Assembly (NCBI GenBank): GCA_031257135.1
Contig: JAIRPH010000227.1
Location: forward strand, 1 to 15,300
From: Spirochaetaceae bacterium
GTDB taxonomy: Bacteria; Spirochaetota; Spirochaetia; Treponematales; Breznakiellaceae
Direction: 5' to 3'
Length of the DNA: 15,300 bases
Shown here: positions 1 to 6,083 of the stretch, in pieces
Layout: every line of letters starts with the position of its first letter
Position numbering within the stretch: position 1 is the first letter of the stretch
Program-made: the position numbers and the translations under genes
The notes under the pieces: generated by a model
What the model was told of the DNA's origin: nothing
What the model saw: the letters and a program-made list of their open reading frames with translations, nothing else
The model's database searches: none

Positions 1-462
1 GATCAGTTTAACCATTCGGACATTCATATCCTAGTAAAAGTCGGAGTCGGGCGGGATCACCTGTTCGCTTTTTTCAAAAAAATCAGCGTCTTCAAAGATA
101 AGATTTTAAAAAAAGGAAAAGAGATAGGTTTGCTTTCCGAGCGCGAAGCGGATAATCTATTCGACAGTCTTCCTGCGTTTTCAACTATTCCGGCTTATAT
201 TTGCGGATTTGCCGAAAAAAACGCCGAGTATCAGCCTCTGCCGTATGGAGGGAAAGCGGGACGGAAAAACTACACCATAACCGCATGGAACGGCAGGATA
301 ACTTCCGGAGATTTGGAAAAAATAAAAGACCGGGAACAGATAACCGGATCGGTAAAATTTGAAGGAATAGGAGATTTCTCTCACGATAGCGGTTATCTGT
401 TCAATACCGGAACCTTAAAATGGACAAAAACCGATTGGGAGAAAATAATAGCGCGCTTGTAA
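1..462 (+). CDS. Hypothetical protein, 5'-truncated by the window edge
   Basis: An open frame runs from the first base (frame 1) to a TAA at 460-462, giving at least 153 residues. No stop interrupts it upstream, so the true start probably lies outside the window; a TTG at 130 could serve as an internal start but has no convincing ribosome binding site and cuts a well-formed frame. The visible protein is hydrophilic and lysine-rich, without transmembrane segments, cysteines or a motif I recognise. It has a basic stretch (FFKKISVFKDKILKKGK) followed by a part rich in Tyr, Gly and Trp that looks like mixed beta structure. I do not recognise the family and assign no function. Downstream it faces comF convergently, with the 21-bp repeat array between them and no intrinsic terminator after the stop. 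A second short frame starting at ATG 420 overlaps its last 43 bp. Confidence 0.6.
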   Translation, partial: DQFNHSDIHILVKVGVGRDHLFAFFKKISVFKDKILKKGKEIGLLSEREADNLFDSLPAFSTIPAYICGFAEKNAEYQPLPYGGKAGRKNYTITAWNGRITSGDLEKIKDREQITGSVKFEGIGDFSHDSGYLFNTGTLKWTKTDWEKIIARL

Positions 463-995
463 TTGCCGGAATTTTCGCCTAACCCGCTGACGTTTCCGTA
501 CAGTCTAACGGAGACTTCGTAAACACTAGCGAAGTCTTTGTACGGTCTAACGGAGTTTCCGTAAACACCGCTGAGATTTCTGTAAACACTGCTGAGGTTT
601 CTGTTAGGCTTTACGGAGTTTCTGTAAACTCTAACGGAGACTTCGTACAGTCTAACGAGGTTTCCGTAAACACTAACGGAGTCTTTGTACGGTCTAACGA
701 GGTTTCCGTAAACACTAACGAAATCTTTGTACGGTCTAACGAAGTTTCCGTAAACACTAACGGAGACTTCGTACAGTCTAACGGAATCGCCGTAAACACT
801 GCTGACGGTTTAGTTTTACAAGACGAAACTTTCGTAAAAGCAGGAATTATCGGCAAGGTGCGGGATAAGAGGGGCGCGGCTGGAAGATTAAGCATAGAAA
901 AGACATATTCCATAGACTTTTTCGGCTCCGCCCTCTTTGAGCGCGGCCGCGCAGGCGTTCAGCGTAGAACCTGTGGTAATCACGTCGTCGAATAG
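420..995 (+). pseudogene. Possible broken repeat-protein reading frame (one in-frame stop at 480)
   Basis: In plus frame 3 an ATG at 420 opens a frame (MDKNRLGENN...) that overlaps the end of the upstream gene, meets a single TAA at 480-482, then stays open through the whole repeat array and into the antisense of comF until TAG at 993-995. Through the array it reads seven-residue repeats such as NGDFVQS, NEVSVNT and NEIFVRS, with Val at a fixed position. After the stop there is no ATG, GTG or TTG before the array ends, so it cannot be translated as it stands without readthrough. It may be a decayed repeat protein, or a frame kept open simply because the 21-bp unit lacks stops in this frame. 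The last part is antisense to comF and is unlikely to be coding. Low confidence. Confidence 0.2.
485..841. repeat. Degenerate 21-bp tandem repeat array between convergent genes
   Basis: Sixteen head-to-tail 21-bp units run from 485 to 820, with a more degenerate unit at 821-841. Typical units start TAACGGAG or TAACGAAG and end either TTCCGTAAACAC or TTTGTACGGTC/TTCGTACAGTC. From about 632 to 799 the two types alternate, giving a 42-bp higher-order period. Adjacent units are partly inverted copies: AGACTTCG (512-519) pairs perfectly with CGAAGTCT (530-537), and ACGGA/TCCGT with a 3-nt loop occurs inside 550-562, so a transcript would fold into a series of short hairpins. Because the period is a multiple of three, one plus frame and two minus frames stay open across most of the array. 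It fills most of the 425-bp gap between the plus-strand gene ending at 462 and comF ending at 888; nothing else is visible in that gap. Units have no unique spacers, so this is not a CRISPR array. Confidence 0.9.
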
Positions 996-1595
996 GATAA
1001 CTTCCCGCGGAACCTTCCGAGTATGGCGAATCCTATGGAGAAGGTTAATTTTCCGGTTTTCTTTATTCAGTTCCTTTTGGTTTTGAGAAGGAAGCCGTTT
1101 AAGGCACTGATATACCGGCGGACTTGACGCTGTGCGCCTGAGAAGCCGCGCCAGATGATCGATCTGATCCCAGCCGTTTCTTTTCAGCTTTCCCGGTCTC
1201 GGTGGAACCGGAACCAATACCGCCTCGGCGGAGGGCGGTTCAGCGAAAAAAGCGAGACCTTCAAGGAGCTTTTCCGCAAGAAACCCGCCTATTCCATGAT
1301 GCCGGTCGAATTTATAAGCCCTCAAAAGGCTCTGGTATATTCCGGTATAGGGAAACACCGCTGACCCGTAATCCACATAGTCCGCGCCGCCGTCCCGGCA
1401 TGAAAGACAGCAGTCTATCTCGGAAATCAGCGGACGCCCGCACCGGCGGCAACGGGTTCCCTGCTCTATGGTCAAAATCTCTCGGCAGTCCGTACATAAG
1501 CCGTACCGGGCTTCCTCCGGATAAACCAAAGAAACGCCGCACATCCCGCAGTCTGAGGGGAAAAGATACTCTTTCGCTAAAGCGAAATAACTCAT
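888..1595 (-). CDS. comF: ComF/GntX-family phosphoribosyltransferase-like protein
   Basis: 235 residues, the usual size for the ComF family. The N-terminus has paired cysteines (C16/C19, C34/C37, C49/C52, C62/C63/C66) forming the double zinc-binding region typical of ComF. The C-terminal half is a type I phosphoribosyltransferase fold with the PRPP-binding motif VILFDDVITTGST at about 199-211, preceded by the family motif VLVPVPPRPGKLKRNGWDQ (126-144). ComF is needed for late steps of DNA uptake in naturally competent bacteria, where it works with the DNA translocation machinery; many non-competent bacteria also keep it, and no other competence gene is visible here, so its role is open. The ATG at 1595 is the only plausible start, since upstream codons offer none, yet no Shine-Dalgarno precedes it; instead TATAAT ends 4 nt before the ATG. 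It lies behind the terminator of the LRR gene, so it should have its own promoter. Confidence 0.9.
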   Translation of the reverse strand: MSYFALAKEYLFPSDCGMCGVSLVYPEEARYGLCTDCREILTIEQGTRCRRCGRPLISEIDCCLSCRDGGADYVDYGSAVFPYTGIYQSLLRAYKFDRHHGIGGFLAEKLLEGLAFFAEPPSAEAVLVPVPPRPGKLKRNGWDQIDHLARLLRRTASSPPVYQCLKRLPSQNQKELNKENRKINLLHRIRHTRKVPREVILFDDVITTGSTLNACAAALKEGGAEKVYGICLFYA

Positions 1596-1599
1596 AGAT

Positions 1600-1605
1600 A
1601 TTATA
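1600..1605 (-). promoter_or_regulatory. Candidate -10 element close to the comF start
   Basis: On the minus strand a perfect TATAAT is followed by ATCT and then the comF ATG. No good -35 hexamer stands 16-18 bp upstream (AAGCGG at 17 bp), and no Shine-Dalgarno is present. If it is used, the transcript would start at or just inside the start codon. The upstream terminator makes a promoter somewhere in this gap likely, but this exact assignment is weak. Confidence 0.35.
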
Positions 1606-1636
1606 AGGAAGCAGGATGAATACCGCTTTAATCGGT

Positions 1637-1667
1637 AAAAAAAAACCGCAAGAATTCCTTGCGGTTT
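1637..1667 (-). terminator. Rho-independent terminator of the LRR gene
   Basis: A perfect 10-bp stem (AAACCGCAAG at 1643-1652 and CTTGCGGTTT at 1658-1667) encloses a 5-nt loop. On the minus strand it is followed directly by six further U residues (1642-1637). It begins 5 bp after the stop codon of the LRR gene. It separates that gene from comF. Confidence 0.9.
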
Positions 1668-1672
1668 GGGCG

Positions 1673-2581
1673 TTACTGGATATAGGGGAGTTGAGCCGGC
1701 ACATTCCTAAAGGCGTTAGCGCCGTACTCGGTAGTTCTCGTGAGCTGAATGGTAACAAGATTCGTACAGCCGTCAAAGGCGGAAGAGCCTATCCGTTTAA
1801 GCCCCGCCGGAATCGTAAGCGCGGTAAGACCGGAACAGCGGTTAAAGGCCCGGTCGCCAATGCTGGCGACAGAAGAGGGAATCGTAAGCGCGCCCAGCCC
1901 TTTGCAGTTATAAAACGCCCGGTCGCCGATGATAGTTAATCCTTCGGGAAACTCAACCTCAATCAAATTAACGTTACTGGAAAAAGCGTTCTGCTTAATT
2001 TCGGTTACTCCCTTAGGTACGGCGTATTGAGCATCCGTCTTTCCCGCCGGATAGGTAATCAAAACCGTACGGTCATAGGTAAACAAGACGCCGTCTATAG
2101 CGGTATAAAATCGATTGTAGCTGTCTACCGTAATATTACTGAGCGCGGTACAATCTGAAAATATACTCTCTCCGATAGCGGCGACTCCCAGCGGAATGTT
2201 GACGCTCCTCAACTGAGCGCACTTGGAAAAAGCTCCGTCGCCCATATCAGTTACGCTGTCAGGAATCGTAACGGCGGTCAACTGCGGGCAATTCGTAAAA
2301 GCGTAGCCGGCTATTTTGGCGACGCCCTGAGGAATTACCGCCGACTGAACTGAAGTATTGCCGAACGCGTTCGGTCCAATCTCCGTGATTTCAAGGTCTG
2401 TAGGGATTACAACCGCGCCGCCCGCGCCGATATACTTAACCAGTACGGACCCTTGTACGAGAAAATCTCCCTTTTGAACGATAGGAGAACCTTTATCGGC
2501 CGCAAAATCGGTAATGACCTCCTGCCCGAACAGCATGAAGCAAAACCCCAAAAACAACGCCGAAAATCCGGCTTTTTTCAT
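1673..2581 (-). CDS. Secreted leucine-rich-repeat protein, TpLRR/BspA-like
   Basis: 302 residues from the preferred start. A signal peptide is evident: Lys-rich start, hydrophobic core (FSALFLGFCFMLFG) and a likely cleavage before QEV near residue 20; the Cys in it lacks a proper lipobox context. The mature part is a chain of TpLRR units of the pattern C-x-x-L-x-x-(V/I)-x-IP-x-x-V-x-x-IG-x-x-AF, with AF/IF positions near 73, 94, 118, 140, 199, 223, 246, 269 and 290. Between the fourth and fifth is the characteristic non-repeat insert around DGVLFTYDRTVLITYPAGK. Such proteins act at the cell surface or outside it, in adhesion and binding to other cells or matrix; the ligand here is unknown. 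Two adjacent ATGs exist (2584 and 2581); GGAGG is 3 nt from the first and 6 nt from the second, so I choose the second. Own promoter and terminator make it a single-gene transcription unit. Confidence 0.92.
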   Translation of the reverse strand: MKKAGFSALFLGFCFMLFGQEVITDFAADKGSPIVQKGDFLVQGSVLVKYIGAGGAVVIPTDLEITEIGPNAFGNTSVQSAVIPQGVAKIAGYAFTNCPQLTAVTIPDSVTDMGDGAFSKCAQLRSVNIPLGVAAIGESIFSDCTALSNITVDSYNRFYTAIDGVLFTYDRTVLITYPAGKTDAQYAVPKGVTEIKQNAFSSNVNLIEVEFPEGLTIIGDRAFYNCKGLGALTIPSSVASIGDRAFNRCSGLTALTIPAGLKRIGSSAFDGCTNLVTIQLTRTTEYGANAFRNVPAQLPYIQ

Positions 2582-2587
2582 CATATA

Positions 2588-2597
2588 CCTCCACCTT
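2588..2597 (-). promoter_or_regulatory. Strong Shine-Dalgarno site deciding the LRR start
   Basis: The minus strand reads AAGGTGGAGG, an extended complement to the 16S rRNA 3' end, followed by tat and then ATGATG. Spacing is 3 nt to the first ATG and 6 nt to the second, which favours initiation at 2581. Confidence 0.8.
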
Positions 2598-2625
2598 GTT
2601 TATTTTTCCTAAAATTGCTTTTTTT

Positions 2626-2654
2626 AGTATACCACAAGCCTCGGTCTCTGGCAA
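2626..2654 (-). promoter_or_regulatory. Sigma70-type promoter of the LRR gene
   Basis: Minus-strand TTGCCA (2654-2649) and TATACT (2631-2626) are separated by exactly 17 bp. They sit 3 bp beyond the stop codon of the ABC-F gene, in the short gap before the LRR gene, leaving a leader of roughly 40 nt with a strong Shine-Dalgarno. Confidence 0.75.
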
Positions 2655-2656
2655 GG

Positions 2657-4291
2657 CTATATCCGCAGTCGAGGGGCATCCTGATAGGCTTCCGACCGCA
2701 GAGCCTTTACCGATTCGTCTGCCAGATAATCGTCGAAAAGCATCATCCGGTCGATGATTCCCGCGGGGAGAATCTCCACAATCCGATTCGCGACGGAATT
2801 AACGAATTGATGGTCATGGGAATTGAACAAAACAACTCCCTTAAACGCAACCAGCCCGTCGTTCAAGGCGGTAATCCCTTCGAGGTCAAGATGATTCGTA
2901 GGCTCGTCGAGAATCAGCACATTCGCCCCGGAGAGCATCATCCGGGCAAGCATACACCGCACCTTTTCGCCCCCGGATAAGACGTTTACCGGCTTGAGAG
3001 CCTCGTCGCCGGAAAAAAGCATCCGCCCCAGAAAGCTCCGCACATAGGTATCGTCCTGATCCGGCGAATACTGCTTCAGCCAATCCGTAATCGACAGCGC
3101 GGAATCAAACCACCCGGCGTTTTCTTTGGGAAAATACGAAAACGCCGTCGTCTGCCCCCAGACAAATCCGCCGGAGGAAGGCGGTTTCTCGCCGGCAATC
3201 GCGTCGAACAACGCGGATTTTTTCTGGTGTTCGGTTCCCACAAAGGCGATTTTGTCTCCTTTATTGACCGTGAGCGTAAAATTTTTGAGCGTCTCCTGCC
3301 CCTCCGCGGAAAGAGAGAGGTTTTCAATCTTCAAAACGTTGGCTCCTATCTCCCGATCCGGCTTAAACCCCACATAAGGAAACTTGCGGCTCGTAACTGT
3401 GAGGTTTTCTAAGTCCAGCTTCTCCAGAATCTTCTTGCGGCTCGTCGCCTGCCGGCTCTTCGAGGCGTTTGAAGCGAACCTCTGGATAAATTCCTTGAGT
3501 TCCTTTGCTTTTTCCTCCCGTTTTTTGAGCTGGTCCCGGGCTTGCCGCTGAAGCATCTGGCTCATCTGGTACCAGAAATCGTAGTTCCCGGAGTAAGCGG
3601 TAATCTTTCCGAAGTCGATATCGCAGATGTGCGTACATACCGCATTGAGGAAGTGCCGGTCGTGGGATACGACGATTACCGTGTTGGGAAAGTCGATGAG
3701 AAAATCCTCAAGCCAGGCGATAGATTCCAGATCAAGCCCGTTAGTCGGCTCGTCCAGAAGCAGGATGTCAGGATTCCCGAACAACGCTTGAGCAAGCAAT
3801 ACCCGGACTTTTTTGGATTCGTCAAGGTCGGACATCGTCTTGGCGTGGTCCGCCTCATCAAGCCCAAGCCCGGAAAGCATCTGCCCGGCTTGAGCCTCCG
3901 CTTCCCAGCCGCCAAGCTCGGCGAACTCTCCCTCCAGCTCGCCTGCCCGTAAGCCGTCGGCTTCGGACATATCCGGCTTGGCGTAAACCGCTTCCCGTTC
4001 CTTCTGCACCGCATAGAGCTTCGGATGCCCCATAATTACCGTTTCAAGAACGCTGAATTCCTCAAAAGCGAAGTGATCCTGCTTCAAAACCGCGATCCGT
4101 TCCCCGGAAGCGACCGAAATCTCGCCCTTATCGTGTTCAATCTCGCCGGCGAGGATGTTGAGGAACGTCGATTTCCCGGCTCCATTCGCGCCGATAATCC
4201 CGTAGCAGTTCCCGGAAACGAACTTGAGATTCACATCCTTAAAAAGCGTCCGTTCTCCATAACTTAGGCTGACGTCAGTAATGGTTATCAT
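2657..4291 (-). CDS. ybiT: ABC-F ATPase, YbiT-type
   Basis: 544 residues, two ABC domains joined by a charged linker and no membrane segments. ABC-F proteins bind the ribosome near the E site and regulate or rescue translation. NBD1: Walker A GANGAGKS (34-41), Walker B and catalytic Glu ILLLDEPTN (176-184), switch His210. Linker about 240-300, containing ASKSRQATSR, a hallmark of the YbiT branch, as are QDHFAFEEF (71-79) and LLAQALF. NBD2: signature LSGGE (438-442), ILDEPTNHLD (460-469), His492. Two elements are degenerate: the NBD1 signature (SDLDESKK in place of LSGGQ) and the NBD2 Walker A (GTEHQKKS, 352-359, lacking its glycines). These would meet in the same ATP site. The start at 4291 is set by AGAAGGA 5 nt upstream; a longer frame to 4327 lacks such a site and overlaps the helicase. 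It follows the helicase gene with a 1-nt gap. Confidence 0.93.
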   Translation of the reverse strand: MITITDVSLSYGERTLFKDVNLKFVSGNCYGIIGANGAGKSTFLNILAGEIEHDKGEISVASGERIAVLKQDHFAFEEFSVLETVIMGHPKLYAVQKEREAVYAKPDMSEADGLRAGELEGEFAELGGWEAEAQAGQMLSGLGLDEADHAKTMSDLDESKKVRVLLAQALFGNPDILLLDEPTNGLDLESIAWLEDFLIDFPNTVIVVSHDRHFLNAVCTHICDIDFGKITAYSGNYDFWYQMSQMLQRQARDQLKKREEKAKELKEFIQRFASNASKSRQATSRKKILEKLDLENLTVTSRKFPYVGFKPDREIGANVLKIENLSLSAEGQETLKNFTLTVNKGDKIAFVGTEHQKKSALFDAIAGEKPPSSGGFVWGQTTAFSYFPKENAGWFDSALSITDWLKQYSPDQDDTYVRSFLGRMLFSGDEALKPVNVLSGGEKVRCMLARMMLSGANVLILDEPTNHLDLEGITALNDGLVAFKGVVLFNSHDHQFVNSVANRIVEILPAGIIDRMMLFDDYLADESVKALRSEAYQDAPRLRI

Positions 4292-4292
4292 A

Positions 4293-5966
4293 TTAATCCT
4301 TCTTGAACCAATCGAAAATACGGGCAATCAGCCCTTTCTTAGCCTGCGCCGTCTGAGGAGGAGCCGCCGATCCTGCGGAAGGCTCAAGGTTCTGAGGCGT
4401 TCCGGGTTTGACGGTTTTTTCCTTATCCTGCGGGGAAACGCCGTCAACCGCGCGGGCTTTCTCTCCGCCGCTTCGGTTGGAATTCCGATCCTTCCGGCGG
4501 CGATTGGCTTCCGGTTTGTCCGGCAGTTTGCGGTTTCCGTATTTCTGCTTGTAATAAGCCATTCTTTCGTCAAAAGAAAGGTGAGAAATATCCGTATCTC
4601 CAACTTCCGGGAGTTTCCGCTTAATCTGACCGGTTTTCTGGGAAGAACGATGCTCATTCGGGCGGTTTTCCCCTTTACTTCGAGGGACTCCCCGCTCGCG
4701 GCTTCCCCGGCGTCCGTTTCGGTCGTTCCGGCGTTTGCCGTCCCGGTCTTCCTGCCGAGCCGGCCGTTTGTCCCGGCGAGGTTCCCGGTCTTCCATATAC
4801 TCCGTCTGAATCCGCATCCCTTCGCTTTTATCTTGGGCGTACAGCGATTCTTCGGCGATTTCCGAGGGAATTTTCTTGCCGATGTATTTTTCTATTGCCG
4901 GCAGTTCATATACGTCCTGCTCGCTTACCAGAGTGACGGCTCTGCCGGTTTTACCCGCTCTGGCGGTTCGTCCGATACGGTGAACATAGTTTTCCGCTTC
5001 CATGGGCAGATCGTAATTTACCACCAACTCAAGCCCTTCTATGTCGAGTCCTCTGGCGGCTACGTCGGTAGCGACCAGATACCGAATGGTCCTGTTTTTA
5101 ATGTCTTCGATGATAGTAAGCCGCTTAGACTGGGGCAGATCGCCGATGATGAATTCGCACTCATACCCGTTGAGTTGCAGGCGTTTCGCGATAATTTCCG
5201 TATACCGTTTGGTATTGCAGAAGATAATCGCGCTTTCAGGGCGTTCCCGCTCAAACATTCCCAGAAGCAGTTTCATCTTATCCTCTGAAGGCACGTGATA
5301 CACCAACTGTACCGCTTCATCAACGGTGACCGTTTCCGGGGCGATTTCTATTTCAAAGGGAGATTGCGTATATTCCCAAGCGAGATTCTTAACCCAAGCG
5401 TTAAGGGTTGCGCTGAACAGCATCGTTTGGCGGCGATCCGCCGGAGGGACCACCTTGATGAGTTTTCGTAAATCCGGGTAAAAGCCCATGTCAAACATCC
5501 GGTCCGCCTCATCCAGTACGAGAAAGGCGATGTCCATAAGGTTCATGTGTCCCGATTGATTCAGGTCCAGAACTCTGCCGGGGGTCCCTATGAGAATCTG
5601 CGCGTTATCCCGAAGCGTCTGCTGTTGCTGGGCGTAGCCGACGCCGCCGTAAAAACTGCCCGCCTTAAAAGGCAGATATTTCCCCAACAGCTTCGCCTCT
5701 TCTTCAACCTGAACCGCCAATTCTCTGGTAGGGACCATAATGAGCGCCTTTTTCCCGTTCAAAAGCGGCTCGGCAAGAAGGCGTTGAAAGATAACGATTA
5801 AAAATGCGGCGGTTTTCCCAGTTCCGGTCTGGGATTGGACATAAAGGTCTTGGCCTCCAAAGGCGTTGGCGAGGACTTGTTCCTGTACCGGCATACAGGC
5901 GATGTATTCCGCTTCAGCAATACCCCGTTGGAGGTCGGGGTGTAAGTTTAATTCTTTAAATTCCAT
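4293..5966 (-). CDS. DEAD-box ATP-dependent RNA helicase (RhlE/RhlB-like)
   Basis: 557 residues from the chosen start. All core motifs are present: a Q motif region (F3, then MPVQEQ at 25-30, with Met where Thr is common), SQTGTGKT (45-52), PTRELA (79-84), GG (108-109), TPGR (128-131), DEAD (152-155), SAT (185-187), ARGLD (304-308) and HRIGRTARAG (329-338). It unwinds short RNA duplexes using ATP; the bacterial RhlE/RhlB group serves ribosome assembly and mRNA decay. After about residue 380 there is a long disordered tail rich in Arg, Lys, Asp and Glu, ending in an amphipathic segment GLIARIFDWFKKD. The start at 5966 places the Q-motif phenylalanine at residue 3 as usual; the open frame extends 72 codons further upstream but that part is unlike the family and runs antisense into the divergent gene. 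It leads the pair with the ABC-F gene. Confidence 0.92.
   Translation of the reverse strand: MEFKELNLHPDLQRGIAEAEYIACMPVQEQVLANAFGGQDLYVQSQTGTGKTAAFLIVIFQRLLAEPLLNGKKALIMVPTRELAVQVEEEAKLLGKYLPFKAGSFYGGVGYAQQQQTLRDNAQILIGTPGRVLDLNQSGHMNLMDIAFLVLDEADRMFDMGFYPDLRKLIKVVPPADRRQTMLFSATLNAWVKNLAWEYTQSPFEIEIAPETVTVDEAVQLVYHVPSEDKMKLLLGMFERERPESAIIFCNTKRYTEIIAKRLQLNGYECEFIIGDLPQSKRLTIIEDIKNRTIRYLVATDVAARGLDIEGLELVVNYDLPMEAENYVHRIGRTARAGKTGRAVTLVSEQDVYELPAIEKYIGKKIPSEIAEESLYAQDKSEGMRIQTEYMEDREPRRDKRPARQEDRDGKRRNDRNGRRGSRERGVPRSKGENRPNEHRSSQKTGQIKRKLPEVGDTDISHLSFDERMAYYKQKYGNRKLPDKPEANRRRKDRNSNRSGGEKARAVDGVSPQDKEKTVKPGTPQNLEPSAGSAAPPQTAQAKKGLIARIFDWFKKD
4297..4304 (-). promoter_or_regulatory. Ribosome binding site of the ABC-F gene, inside the helicase 3' end
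   Basis: Minus-strand AAGAAGGA lies 5 nt before the ATG at 4291 and overlaps the last codons of the helicase gene, whose TAA ends one base before that ATG. The arrangement implies one mRNA and probable translational coupling. Confidence 0.75.
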
Positions 5967-5995
5967 ATTATACTTGTATTTATACCGCATTTCAA
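5967..5995 (-). promoter_or_regulatory. Candidate promoter abutting the helicase start codon
   Basis: Minus-strand TTGAAA (5995-5990) and TATAAT (5972-5967) are 17 bp apart, a near-consensus sigma70 arrangement. The -10 hexamer ends immediately before the helicase ATG, so initiation from it would fall inside the gene. An overlapping TATAAA at about 5984-5979 could serve instead with a weak -35. The helicase also lacks a clear Shine-Dalgarno. The 117-bp divergent gap (5967-6083) otherwise holds a GC-rich stretch with no strong palindrome. Confidence 0.4.
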
Positions 5996-6083
5996 AAAGA
6001 ATGAACAGGGGGAAGCCGAGAGAACTTCTGCGGCGGTCTCCCCTCGACCGGGCGCGGAATATTGTGCTAAAATGGTTTAGTAT

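Noticed and set aside
485..841. CRISPR array
   Set aside because: Units are directly contiguous, with no unique spacers and no cas genes nearby.
611..913. 100-codon minus-strand open frame across the repeat array (repeats VFTETSLDRTKTPL)
   Set aside because: No ribosome binding site, a start inside comF, and an openness explained by a repeat period divisible by three. Kept only as an observation under the repeat.
1202..1597. 131-codon plus-strand open frame opposite comF
   Set aside because: Antisense shadow of the comF gene, rich in Arg, Pro and Ser, without a binding site or a domain.
2453..2980. 175-codon plus-strand open frame spanning the LRR start and the ABC-F end
   Set aside because: It crosses a clear promoter and two genes on the other strand and resembles no protein.
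4281..5288. 335-codon plus-strand open frame opposite the helicase
   Set aside because: It is antisense to a helicase with all motifs intact. Its composition (Arg, Phe, Pro, Val) mirrors the reverse complement of the charged tail, and it has no recognisable domain.
6010..6055. Possible operator palindrome in the GC-rich divergent gap
   Set aside because: Only 4-5 bp stems (AGGGG/CCCCT, GGTC/GACC) with mismatched surroundings; no convincing dyad.
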